From: Chloroflexota bacterium
GTDB taxonomy: Bacteria > Chloroflexota > Anaerolineae > Anaerolineales > Anaerolineaceae
Reading direction: 5' to 3'
DNA length: 61,164 nt
NCBI GenBank assembly: GCA_029556265.1
Contig: JAKQFH010000080.1
Location: 1-61,164, forward strand
Shown here: in pieces, positions 1 to 8,039 of the stretch
Layout of the letters: each line of letters opens with the position of its first letter
How positions within the stretch are numbered: position 1 is the first letter of the stretch
Made by a program: the position numbers and the translations under genes
The notes under the pieces: generated by a model
Databases searched by the model: none
What the model was told of the DNA's origin: nothing
What the model saw: only the letters and a program-made list of their open reading frames with translations

Positions 1-861
1 ACTGCCTACGTCACCGATGCGAACAATCTTCGCGTCATAGATGTTTCTGCCCCGGCAAGCGCCACGCAAACTGGCTTCTACAGCCTACCGGGGCTCACTA
101 AGGGAGTGGCGGTGACCGGCAGCTATGCCTATGTAGCCGATAGCGACAAAGGTCTGCGCATCCTGGACGTCTCGGACCCAGCGGCCATCACAGAGCTTGG
201 CTTCTTCGATACAGCGGGATCAGCCCAGGATGTAGCCGTGGCTGGCAGCTATGCCTATGTTGCGGATTTTGACCGAGGCCTGCGCGTTATCGACATCTCT
301 GACCCTGCGGCGCCCGTGGAGGTTGGCTTTTACGATCCGCCAGCGGGGCAATCCATGTCGGTGGCTGTTGTTGGGGATTATGCCTACCTTGCCGATGTTA
401 GCTATACAGGGGTAGGGGGAGGGCTGCGGGTTGTGGATATCTCGAATCCGGCCGCGCCTACGGAGGTTGGCTATCACTCGACTCTTTGTCGCGCCGCCAA
501 GGACGTGGTGGTGGCTGGGAATTATGCCTATGTGGCTGCGACGGGCTGCCACCTGGTCATTTTGGATATCTCCGAGCCCACAAACCCGACCTTTACCGGC
601 ATGCTCTACAAATCGGGGTTGGACAATGGCGTGGCATTGGATGGATCAATTGCGTATCTCGCTGGCTCCAACGGCCTGAGCGTCGTGGATGTTTCGGACC
701 CGGCGGCGCCAAAACAAGTGGACTTCTATTCCACCACCGCGTGGCTAGAGCGCGTAGCAGTGTCTGACGGCTATGTCTATGCCACGGCGACTTTTGATGG
801 GTTGTTTATCCTGCAATATCTGCCGCACTCGATCTACCTGCCCATGGTAACGCGCAACTAG
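1..861 (+). CDS. LVIVD-repeat beta-propeller surface protein (5' end missing)
   Basis: The reading frame is open from the first base, so the protein begins upstream; 286 residues are visible. It is built of about seven repeats of roughly 33-38 residues, each with the pattern GxYAYVAD...GLRVxDxSDPAAPxxxGxx, which is the LVIVD repeat of bacterial surface beta-propellers. Each repeat would be one blade. The protein ends in SIYLPMVTRN; a short C-terminal IYLP-like ending is common on exported proteins of Anaerolineae (from general knowledge) and may be a sorting or anchoring signal. No function beyond an extracellular scaffold or ligand-binding propeller can be assigned. The end is followed by non-coding DNA. 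Confidence 0.85.
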   Translation, partial: TAYVTDANNLRVIDVSAPASATQTGFYSLPGLTKGVAVTGSYAYVADSDKGLRILDVSDPAAITELGFFDTAGSAQDVAVAGSYAYVADFDRGLRVIDISDPAAPVEVGFYDPPAGQSMSVAVVGDYAYLADVSYTGVGGGLRVVDISNPAAPTEVGYHSTLCRAAKDVVVAGNYAYVAATGCHLVILDISEPTNPTFTGMLYKSGLDNGVALDGSIAYLAGSNGLSVVDVSDPAAPKQVDFYSTTAWLERVAVSDGYVYATATFDGLFILQYLPHSIYLPMVTRN

Positions 862-1010
862 GGCGCCAGACATAACTCTCGATCGCGCCGCAATCAGGCA
901 GCGCCTTGAGCCGCCGGCCGAAGATCGGGCTTAGCGCCCGGTCTGCCCGCACGCGCCTGCGGCGCTGGGGTGCTTCGCAAGACCGGCATAAACGAATGTA
1001 TTTTTGTTCG

Positions 1011-1072
1011 GGTGAAGCGACCCAGTCCAGGGAATTCCTGGTAACAGACGCCTCGAATTGGGTTGCTTCGCT
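1011..1072. repeat. REP-like imperfect palindrome
   Basis: An 11-base arm at 1014-1024 (GAAGCGACCCA) is matched by its near-perfect reverse complement at 1059-1069 (TGGGTTGCTTC, one mismatch). A smaller near-palindrome, CCAGGGAATTCCTGG, lies inside. The DNA from 862 to 1098 has no gene, and a further inverted pair (AGCGCC/GGCGCT) sits just upstream. The TTGCTTCGCTCC end resembles small dispersed hairpin repeats known from other Chloroflexota. Only one copy is visible here, so the repeat status is inferred. Confidence 0.4.
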
Positions 1073-1098
1073 CCTTCATCCGGAGGCCGGAGCGAGCG

Positions 1099-1839
1099 TC
1101 AAACCATCCCGTAGGCGTAAAAAGTAGGGATAAAAACAGTGGCCCGGCCGCTCAGCCAGGTTTCGCGCGCTTTGAGCTTGAAGGCCAAAATTTCATCCAC
1201 CGGCACCAGTCCGCCCAAATCGTAGGCGATCATGTCCCATTCCGCGTCAAAAACTGCCGGGCTGGGCTCTTTCCATTCCCCCGCCAGCAGCCCCACGTTC
1301 ACGTTCCGCAGCCCCAAACCCCGGAACATCGCGCCCATGCGGCGGCCGATGCTCAGATCCACGCCCTGGAATTCCAGGCTGCGGTTCTGCACCTCACCAA
1401 TTTCCTGAAAGATTTCGGGGTAATCAATCCGGGATTGATAGTCCGGCTCGGCGAAGGCGATGACGTGCCGGCCGGGTTTGGTCACGCGCGCCATCTCCGC
1501 CAGCGCGCGCTCCGGTTCTTTCAGCCAAAGCAGCAAGTAATGGCACACGCTCAGGTCAAAGCTGTGGTCGGCAGCCGGAATATCGTAAGCGTTTCCGCAT
1601 ATCACTGTCCGCTGACTGTTGAACGGAAGTGAATACAGACAGCGTTTGGGTTTGTAATCCAGCCCAACGACGCGCAGCCCACGGCTCTCAAAACCCGGGA
1701 AAAGCGCTCCCGTCCCGCTGCCCACTTCCAGGATTTGTTCTCCCGGCTGCGCGTTCGCTTTTGTGAGCAAAAATTGGCGCAGCTTTTCCGTCCAGAGGGC
1801 TTGCAGAACGTAACGTGAATGCCAGGTGTGGATGTTCAT
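1099..1839 (-). CDS. class I SAM-dependent methyltransferase, last gene of the Cys-Ala tail operon
   Basis: A 246-residue methyltransferase of the Methyltransf_11 type. The SAM-binding motif I is ILEVGSGTG at about residues 36-44, followed by an acidic residue at the end of strand 2 (GLDYKP) and a motif-IV-like region (DLSVCHYLLLWLKEPERALAEMARVTKPGR). The open frame extends upstream to 1881, but the ATG at 1839 is preferred because it lies 5 bases after the upstream stop codon at 1845 and gives the usual length before motif I. Its place directly behind two PqqD/radical SAM genes suggests that it methylates the same target or a small molecule of that pathway; this is inference. No terminator is clear after it. 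Confidence 0.88.
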   Translation of the reverse strand: MNIHTWHSRYVLQALWTEKLRQFLLTKANAQPGEQILEVGSGTGALFPGFESRGLRVVGLDYKPKRCLYSLPFNSQRTVICGNAYDIPAADHSFDLSVCHYLLLWLKEPERALAEMARVTKPGRHVIAFAEPDYQSRIDYPEIFQEIGEVQNRSLEFQGVDLSIGRRMGAMFRGLGLRNVNVGLLAGEWKEPSPAVFDAEWDMIAYDLGGLVPVDEILAFKLKARETWLSGRATVFIPTFYAYGMV

Positions 1840-1844
1840 ACTAT

Positions 1845-2981
1845 CTATGCCTGGTAGCGCCGCGTCCAGATTTCGCGCCAACTATCGGTTAACAAATTCC
1901 CAAGCCTCTTGTTAAAGACCGGAAGCGTGCGAAGTTCACCATCCGGGGCGAGTTCGAGCGTGATGAATTCAGCTTCAAGGCTTGGAGGGGGCGCGAAGCT
2001 CAACTCCGGAAGCGCGGCCCTCAAGTCCAGAGGAAGCGGCAGGTCATTAATAATCGGGAGCCCATGCTCCAGAACGGTTTGTTCCGCCCGCGCGGCTGCC
2101 GGCGCCGCGTCCGCGCTCAGGGGGATTAGGGTGAAGGCGTTTACACCCAGCTCAATGAGCCCGGCAGCTTCAGACTGGGCGTCCGTATCCGGCTGGATAA
2201 GCAGCCCGACACAGGTATACAGGTCCAACGGGAGAATTACGCGCAAGGCTGAGAGGAGGGCGTCATCACCAGGTTGGTATGGAACATAAAGATGGTCAAG
2301 ACCGCTTTCAATCAGGGTTCGGACATAATTTTCATCCTTCAGCTGGCTGCCGCGGCTGACAAGCCCGGTCACCAGACCCAATTCCTCGCAATGGACCAGG
2401 ATTTCGGGCAGGTCCGGGCGTAAGGTGGGCTCGCCGCCCCAGAAAATCAGGTGTGGGATGCCGGCATCGAAGGCTTTTTGAATCATTTTTTTCCAGGCCT
2501 GGGTTTCCAATCCTCCCGCTTGCGGCAAGGGTTCTCCCGGCACCTCGGATGTTACAGTCAGGCAGCAGTCAAGCCGGTAGGGTGCCGAAATGTCCTGGAT
2601 TTGCGTGTGCGGCTCAAAGCCGAAGTTCGCAATCGGTTCCTGGTCGGTTTTCTGAATGAGGGAGTGCAACTGCTGACGAAATAAGGCCACATCCGCGGCA
2701 ATCGTTTCGGTCGGCGCGGAGAAACGTTCGGAGACGAGGCGCGTGATTTCATCGTCCTGTTTCCCTTTGATCAGGTAATAGGCGAATTCGGCTGCGGTCT
2801 GGTTAAGATGCAGGACGGAAGAAGCATTCACAATCAATACCCCTTCGCCATTCGGCTCAATCCTCAGATGCAGACGGTAAGGTTCCGGGTCATCCTTGGG
2901 GCTGTGATAAGAATGGAATCCGGATTCCAAGGGAAGGTAAGCGGGTTCTTTTGAGAACAAGCGTTTGAAAAAGTCAATCAT
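1845..2981 (-). CDS. degenerate radical SAM paralogue with N-terminal PqqD-like domain
   Basis: A 378-residue protein paralogous to its upstream neighbour along the whole length. Residues 35-110 match the PqqD-like domain (HLRIEPNGEGVLIVNAS, HLNQTAAEFAYYLIKG). The TIM-barrel part keeps the GGEPTLR motif (about residues 182-188), yet the stretch that should hold the CxxxCxxC cluster motif, right after APYRLD, reads CCLTVTSEVPGEPLP and has no such motif. The SPASM cysteines at the C-terminus are also gone. It therefore cannot bind the catalytic iron-sulfur cluster in the usual way and may be a partner or chaperone subunit. The start at 2981 is chosen because GGAGG lies 4 bases upstream; the longer open frame to 3185 has no support. 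Confidence 0.85.
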   Translation of the reverse strand: MIDFFKRLFSKEPAYLPLESGFHSYHSPKDDPEPYRLHLRIEPNGEGVLIVNASSVLHLNQTAAEFAYYLIKGKQDDEITRLVSERFSAPTETIAADVALFRQQLHSLIQKTDQEPIANFGFEPHTQIQDISAPYRLDCCLTVTSEVPGEPLPQAGGLETQAWKKMIQKAFDAGIPHLIFWGGEPTLRPDLPEILVHCEELGLVTGLVSRGSQLKDENYVRTLIESGLDHLYVPYQPGDDALLSALRVILPLDLYTCVGLLIQPDTDAQSEAAGLIELGVNAFTLIPLSADAAPAAARAEQTVLEHGLPIINDLPLPLDLRAALPELSFAPPPSLEAEFITLELAPDGELRTLPVFNKRLGNLLTDSWREIWTRRYQA

Positions 2982-2991
2982 AATGCCTCCG

Positions 2992-4344
2992 CTAATAGAT
3001 ATCTGCCGTAATTGGGTGAACAGACTGATGAGCGCGCGCCAGTGGGCAGCCACCGCCGCATTCCACCAGGAAGTCGCAGTGCCGGCAGCCTTCGGGGATG
3101 TTTTTTCGTTCGCGAAGTTCCAGCGAGAGCGGATGATTCCAGATGTCAGCCCAGGCATCATCCAGAATATGACCGAGCGGCTCATAGTAAGACTGGCAGG
3201 GGATGACCTGCCCGTCAGGTTCCACGCACATATTGTAGAGCGCGGCAGTGCAGCCTTTGATTCCCAGACTGAGCAGAATGGGATTGAAATGGCAGTATTG
3301 GGTAGGGGTATACCAAATCAGCCGCTGGTTGTGCTGGCGGGTTAGGCGGGATGCCAGCTCCAACAGGGGCGGCAGGTCCGCTTCCGCCAGGCCGGTGTTC
3401 ACCGTCGCCCCGTGGCCGGAGTAGATGAGCGCGTTCAACCCGACAGTCGGCACTTTTTCTTCCGCCAGAAAATTGAGGATGGCTTCAAGGTCTTCCGCGT
3501 TGTCGCGCAAAAGGGTGGTGTTGGTCATCAGATATATGCCCGAGCCAACCGCGTTGCGCAGCCCCGCTACCGTTTCGTCCCAGGCGCCAGCAGCGCGCAC
3601 CATGTGGTTATGCACGGCGGGATTATGGGACTCGACCGTGATTTGCACATGGTCAAGCCCGGCTTCAACCAGGCTTCGCATCAGCGCGCTGTCCGCCAGG
3701 CATCTGGCATTTGTGTTAAGTCCAGTCACCAGGCCGAGGTCCTGCGCGTAGGCGACGAGTTCCACCAGGTCAGCCCGTAAGGTGGGTTCGCCGCCGGTGA
3801 AGACGACGTGGGGTATTCGCAACTCCCACACCCGGTCGAGGATTTCTTTCCAGGCGTTGGTGTCCAGTTCCGGGTAATTGCGCGGGCGGGCGTTGTAGCA
3901 GTGAGCGCAGCTGTTGTTGCAGCGGTAGGTCAGCGCCAAATCCATGCGGTATGGCGCGGATAAAGTGGCCGAAAAGGGCATGTGTTTATCCAGACCCAAA
4001 TCGCAAACCGGGCATAAACCGCTTTGTTCATCCACCAGCGCGTCAACCTGAGCGGAAATCCTGGCGTAATCCGTGGAAATCTGGCTCTTGGGCGCCTTAT
4101 ACAGTTTGCCGAGCGTGCGGACGGCATCTTTTTCGGCAGCCTTGCTGAGATGAAAATAGGCCATCTGGACAGCAGTCGGGTTCAGATGCACAACCCGGCT
4201 CGCGTTCACAACCAGCAATCCGCTGCCATCCTCATCCAAACGCAAATGCACCCGGGATTTCCCGTCATTATCCGTGAGGTCAAACTGATAAAGTCCGGGT
4301 TTGGCTGGCGGGAGCGCGTTTTTGTGAGACAGGATAATGGACAT
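2992..4344 (-). CDS. radical SAM/SPASM peptide-modifying enzyme with fused PqqD-like domain
   Basis: A 450-residue enzyme. Residues 30-105 form a PqqD-like peptide-binding domain. The radical SAM motif CNNSCAHC is at residues 142-149 (Cys142, 146, 149), followed by GGEPTLR. The C-terminus is a SPASM domain with cysteines in GC, MC, PC, CRHC, EC and GGGCP contexts, expected to hold auxiliary iron-sulfur clusters. An extra CPVC at 111-114 joins the two domains. PqqD-fused SPASM enzymes generally modify ribosomally made peptides. The gene starts 15 bases after the stop codon of a membrane protein with a Cys-Ala tail, which is the obvious candidate substrate (inference). The stop is 10 bases before the next gene. 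Confidence 0.92.
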   Translation of the reverse strand: MSIILSHKNALPPAKPGLYQFDLTDNDGKSRVHLRLDEDGSGLLVVNASRVVHLNPTAVQMAYFHLSKAAEKDAVRTLGKLYKAPKSQISTDYARISAQVDALVDEQSGLCPVCDLGLDKHMPFSATLSAPYRMDLALTYRCNNSCAHCYNARPRNYPELDTNAWKEILDRVWELRIPHVVFTGGEPTLRADLVELVAYAQDLGLVTGLNTNARCLADSALMRSLVEAGLDHVQITVESHNPAVHNHMVRAAGAWDETVAGLRNAVGSGIYLMTNTTLLRDNAEDLEAILNFLAEEKVPTVGLNALIYSGHGATVNTGLAEADLPPLLELASRLTRQHNQRLIWYTPTQYCHFNPILLSLGIKGCTAALYNMCVEPDGQVIPCQSYYEPLGHILDDAWADIWNHPLSLELRERKNIPEGCRHCDFLVECGGGCPLARAHQSVHPITADIY

Positions 4345-4359
4345 AGTCCCAGCCCAGGC

Positions 4360-6123
4360 TTAGCGTCCGCCGCCTGCGCAGGCGCAAGCGCAGCCCGCGC
4401 AAGCACACGCGCACGCGCAGGAATGACCGCCCCCGCCGCCTCCACGAAAACCGCCGCTTCCACTGCTGACGGAAACTGTGGGAATGGGGTTGGTTTTGCT
4501 GGTCACCGCGCTGGTAAAGCCAGTCAGGTCGCCAATAGCTCCGGCAGCCAAGCCAGAAGCGCCGTGAATCATCGACGCGGCGAAGTCCGAACCGGGGATG
4601 TTCGGCAGGGAGAGCGAAGGCCGGCTGCCTCCGGAAGAAGTTCCAGAACCGCTGCTGGCGGGAAGGCTGAGCCCGCCGCCGCTGGTTTGCGGGGAGGGCT
4701 GCCAGCCGGGGTTATAACGAGGCCACCACACCGGAACAATCACTGGACCGCCGGAGAAAGTCTCCTCGGTCTTCGTGTTGAAGTTTTTGTCCAACATGGT
4801 CCATTCAAGGGTGTGGTCATACTGCGCGCTTTTGATTTCTGGCGTTTGCGCGTCCGTGACGGCTTTCCAGGCGCGGGTGATGATGTCTTTATAGTAGGCA
4901 ACGGTTTCCGCTTTGCTGAAACCCTTCATTTTGGCGGTCACGCTGTTCACCAGGTCAATGATGGTCGTTTGCAGCGCGCGTTTCCGGTCCGGAAGCGAAT
5001 CCTTCAAAAATGCCTGGATGAAGCCCTTTTCATAATCGTAGAGTCCTTCCGGCAGTGGTTCGCTGGCTTTGATGGTGAGCGGCTCTTTTTGGGTGATCGT
5101 GATGGCTTCTTTTTTGAGCAGACCGAACATAATCATGGTCAGAATTTTATCCAGCGGTTCCTCCATCAGAATTCCGGCTTCCACCGCGGTCAGGCCGCGC
5201 TTGATGCCCTGTCCTTCGATAGAAATCTTGGGAGGCATATACGCCATTTTTCTTTTCTCATGGTCTTTAATGCCTTTAAAAATACTCAGAACGATAAAGG
5301 CGATAAAAATCAGGCTGCCGCCGCAGCAGAAAACAGCACCCGGATCTATGGAAAAGCCGCTGGATCCAGAGCTGGGTTTCTGTTCTTGCTGGGTGTACTT
5401 ATCCTTGCTGCTTATGGCGCTGGCAGGAACAACGGACGCAGGGAAAGCGACACCGAAGTTGTAGTTGCTGTGAACATTTGCTTTTTCGCTGTACCAGGAA
5501 TAGTACACGCGCCCATCCTGGGTTGTGGAGGCTTCGGGCGTATCGCTGCCAGGCCAACCAGAAGGGCGGTAATATACGCCGTCATTCACGCCGACGCCAG
5601 GCGGAAGAACGATGGTCAGACGATATTTGGTGGCAGTCGATCGGTCGAACTCCGCACCAAAGGTATTCGGGGAAAACTGGAAATTCGCGTAATCCTGGCG
5701 GTCGCTTTGGTCGTAGGGGAATAATACGCCAGTGATGCCGGTAACCGTGGCGATGACCGTGCCGGACTGACCCGGTTTTATCGCCAGGTCTTGCAAGGCA
5801 AGCTCAGCGCCGTGAACATAGGCGGAGCTGCCAATTTTGGGGATGTTCTGGCCATTGACGGTGCCGCTGATGTTTTTGAGGCTGTATTTGGCGTACGGCA
5901 AGCCAAGATCGATGAAATCAATCGGGTCGGCAGAGGTGTCATTCTCAAACACCATGTAATAACGCAAGGTCAAACTGCCGTCTTTTTCGAGGTAGGCTTC
6001 CACTTCGTAAGTGCTCAGAGAAAAACGGTATGTCTGAGCCGAGGCTGGCGCCGGAAAAAACAAAGCCGCTGCTAATACCAGCAGGAGGACAAGCGCGCTG
6101 AATTTGTTAATGCTCTTTACCAT
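4360..6123 (-). CDS. DUF2207 membrane protein with C-terminal alternating Cys-Ala tail
   Basis: A 587-residue protein. Residues 1-29 are a signal peptide ending PAPASA. Residues 30-255 are the extracytoplasmic DUF2207 region (YciQ-like). A membrane helix lies at about 262-285 and is followed by KGIKDHEKRK, so the C-terminal half should be cytoplasmic. That half has the typical GLTAVEAGILMEEPLDKILTM segment, then a Gly/Ser/Pro-rich linker. The last residues are GGGGGG-HS-CACACACAGCACACAGGGR, with seven cysteines. DUF2207 proteins often end in plain glycine-rich tails, so the cysteine tail is unusual and suggests a modified peptide. The start overlaps the upstream zinc-ribbon gene by 7 bases. 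The long antisense frame across this gene is a shadow. Confidence 0.9.
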   Translation of the reverse strand: MVKSINKFSALVLLLVLAAALFFPAPASAQTYRFSLSTYEVEAYLEKDGSLTLRYYMVFENDTSADPIDFIDLGLPYAKYSLKNISGTVNGQNIPKIGSSAYVHGAELALQDLAIKPGQSGTVIATVTGITGVLFPYDQSDRQDYANFQFSPNTFGAEFDRSTATKYRLTIVLPPGVGVNDGVYYRPSGWPGSDTPEASTTQDGRVYYSWYSEKANVHSNYNFGVAFPASVVPASAISSKDKYTQQEQKPSSGSSGFSIDPGAVFCCGGSLIFIAFIVLSIFKGIKDHEKRKMAYMPPKISIEGQGIKRGLTAVEAGILMEEPLDKILTMIMFGLLKKEAITITQKEPLTIKASEPLPEGLYDYEKGFIQAFLKDSLPDRKRALQTTIIDLVNSVTAKMKGFSKAETVAYYKDIITRAWKAVTDAQTPEIKSAQYDHTLEWTMLDKNFNTKTEETFSGGPVIVPVWWPRYNPGWQPSPQTSGGGLSLPASSGSGTSSGGSRPSLSLPNIPGSDFAASMIHGASGLAAGAIGDLTGFTSAVTSKTNPIPTVSVSSGSGGFRGGGGGGHSCACACACAGCACACAGGGR

Positions 6124-6485
6124 TTTGGTTCTTCCGTCAATTGATAGGTCGTGCCGCAGCTGTGGCAGGTGACGACAGGCGCGCCCTGGATCATTTTGAT
6201 ATCATCCGCAGCCAATGGAGCCCCACACGACTGACACTTGATGGCGTCCATCTTCATATTACCGGGCAGATCCACATTCACAGAGATATTCTGCGTAGTT
6301 CCGGCGGCTTTGGCGCCAAGGCGAGCGCCAATAATGATAAAAACAAACGCGACAGCCAACCCGCCAAGGCCAACCAGCAGCCAACTCGTGCTGCCGCTGG
6401 GGCTGAACGCGCCGAGAATAAACAGGAACGCGAAGATAATGAGTATCCCCGCGACAATATAGAGTATGGTCCTGGCTGCTTTCAT
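6117..6485 (-). CDS. small membrane protein with C-terminal zinc ribbon
   Basis: A 122-residue protein with two predicted membrane helices (about residues 6-28 and 35-56). A short linker leads to a zinc-ribbon pattern CxxC-19-CxxC (Cys84, 87, 107, 110: CQSCGAP and CHSCGTT). It is the first gene of the Cys-Ala tail operon and overlaps the DUF2207 gene by 7 bases, so the two are probably translationally coupled. A strong ribosome-binding site (AGGAGTGAGAGG) lies just before the ATG. Its role is unknown; a cytoplasmic zinc or peptide-binding ribbon anchored beside the DUF2207 protein is possible. Confidence 0.8.
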   Translation of the reverse strand: MKAARTILYIVAGILIIFAFLFILGAFSPSGSTSWLLVGLGGLAVAFVFIIIGARLGAKAAGTTQNISVNVDLPGNMKMDAIKCQSCGAPLAADDIKMIQGAPVVTCHSCGTTYQLTEEPKW

Positions 6486-6640
6486 CCTCTCACTCCTTTT
6501 TGCTCATTGAGACAACTTTGCTCTTATAATATTCTAGCCGGGTCTAGGATCCAGTACCTAATATAATATAGTTTTGTATGGTGATGATAACATTAAACAC
6601 AGTTCTTGTCTGTCTGAAGAGGACGGCTTAGGAAAAGCGC

Positions 6641-7291
6641 ATGAATAAACAAAATATTCCTGATATTGTAATCCAAAGACTTCCTATTTACTTGCAAGCC
6701 CTCAACCAACTTCTCCGTGAAGGGCGTGGAGTGGTCTCTTCCGCGGAACTCGGCCACCTCGTGATGGTTACGGCAGCCCAAATACGAAAGGACCTCTCCT
6801 ATTTCGGAGGTTTTGGAAAGCAGGGCAGCGGCTACAATGTTATTTATCTGATAGAGAGTATCCGGGCTATTTTAAACTTGAATCAGATCTGGCCGGTCGT
6901 GATTGTTGGCGTTGGGAATCTTGGACAAGCCTTGCTCCGGTACCAGGGTTTCAGCCGGAAGGGCTTCGAGATTGTATTGGCGTGCGACATCAACCCCAGC
7001 CTGATTGGAACGCGGATCAATGGTTTGGAAATCAGCGACATCAATAACCTGGAGGAAAACCTGCGGCGTTTGAAGCTGCAAATCGCGGTGCTGACCGTTC
7101 CCGCGGCTTGCGCGCAGAACGTTGCGGATAAGCTGGTTTCATACGGAATCAGGGCAATCCTGAATTACGCGCCGGTGGTGGTCAAAGCTCCTGAACAAGT
7201 CCACATCATCAATATCGACCCGGTGGTGAAGCTGCAAAACCTGACGTATTACCTGGATACAAAGGACTACCAGGGGTTGGATAATAAGTAA
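6641..7291 (+). CDS. rex: redox-sensing transcriptional repressor Rex
   Basis: A 216-residue Rex protein. The N-terminal winged helix includes AELGHLVMVTAAQIRKDLSYFGGFGKQGSGY, the Rex DNA-recognition region. The NAD(H)-binding Rossmann fold starts with VVIVGVGNLGQAL (GxGNLG at residues 90-95), and the C-terminal swap helix carries NLTYYL. Rex senses the NADH/NAD+ ratio and represses fermentation and respiration genes. It is divergent from the zinc-ribbon operon and converges on, and overlaps by 25 bases, the next minus-strand gene. AGGA lies 8-9 bases before the ATG. I could not find a convincing Rex operator in its own upstream region. Confidence 0.95.
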   Translation: MNKQNIPDIVIQRLPIYLQALNQLLREGRGVVSSAELGHLVMVTAAQIRKDLSYFGGFGKQGSGYNVIYLIESIRAILNLNQIWPVVIVGVGNLGQALLRYQGFSRKGFEIVLACDINPSLIGTRINGLEISDINNLEENLRRLKLQIAVLTVPAACAQNVADKLVSYGIRAILNYAPVVVKAPEQVHIINIDPVVKLQNLTYYLDTKDYQGLDNK

Positions 7292-8031
7292 AGCAGAACG
7301 TCCAAATTATCCAGTTGGTCTGCCCGCAGTTTGTACTGTTTTTTGGGCTGAGTCTTGATCTTCAGCCAACCTCTTTCAACCCGCGCCAAGCTGATTTCCG
7401 AACGCGGAAGGCTGACCTTTCTGAGTTGGATCGCATCCCGATCCAGGCTCACAAACCGGCCAAAATGAACCTCACCGCTTTCTGACAGCTGACGCTGAGC
7501 CAGGTTCAGCAGCGCGGAAAAAGAACGTTCCCGTACCAGGTTAACCAATTCGTGGAAGTGGTCTATACGTCGGTCGATTCTCATGAGGTTGTCGGCTGCG
7601 TCAATTAATTCCACGTGTTCGCGCCGCCGCCCGGGAAAGCCCAAAAATCGCGCCTGCGAGAATTTTATTCTCAGTTTCTCAAGCGAGTCCCAGCGCATGA
7701 CTTGAGATTTTCCTCCAACAATCTTGCGAATTCCATCTGAGGTCAAGGCGATTATTGTTTTTTTCCGCGGGAAATTGGCAAAGAAAAGATAAAACAAGCC
7801 GAAAAGCAAGCAGGGCAAAAGGATAAGAAAGATTTTGCCGTTAATCCACAGGATGGACAGGCCGAATTTCGCGACGCGTGGGGCGAACCAAAGCCAGGCA
7901 AAATACCCAAACAGCGCATACCCAGCCAATAAGAGCAGGCTTAAGAAAAAGCGCCAGGAGCGCGCGCGGCGGCTCTTCCGGTCGGAGAAATTTGTGTCCG
8001 GATAAAGCTCGGGGGCTGCCAGCGAGTCCAT
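7267..8031 (-). CDS. two-helix membrane protein with PH-like soluble region, DUF6585-like
   Basis: A 254-residue protein. It has a basic N-terminal segment (DRKSRRARSWR), two membrane helices at about 27-49 and 64-86, then a soluble domain with ALTSDGIRKI, RWDSLEKLRI and HVELIDAADNLMRIDRRIDHFHELVNLV. This pattern resembles the DUF6585 family, whose function is unknown to me; the assignment is tentative. It lies 8 bases downstream of mreB on the same strand, so it is probably co-transcribed with it. Its 3' end overlaps rex by 25 bases in convergent orientation, which could create antisense overlap of the two mRNAs. Confidence 0.7.
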   Translation of the reverse strand: MDSLAAPELYPDTNFSDRKSRRARSWRFFLSLLLLAGYALFGYFAWLWFAPRVAKFGLSILWINGKIFLILLPCLLFGLFYLFFANFPRKKTIIALTSDGIRKIVGGKSQVMRWDSLEKLRIKFSQARFLGFPGRRREHVELIDAADNLMRIDRRIDHFHELVNLVRERSFSALLNLAQRQLSESGEVHFGRFVSLDRDAIQLRKVSLPRSEISLARVERGWLKIKTQPKKQYKLRADQLDNLDVLLYLLSNPW

Positions 8032-8039
8032 ATTCCAGC

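Noticed and set aside
4024-5724. 566-codon plus-strand open frame
   Set aside because: It is antisense to the DUF2207 and radical SAM genes, has low-complexity composition, no ribosome site and no recognisable domain; the minus-strand frames carry clear signal peptide, helix and family motifs.
6541-6640. Rex operator in the rex promoter region
   Set aside because: No palindrome of the TTGTGAA...TTCACAA type was found; only AT-rich sequence with a TATAAT.
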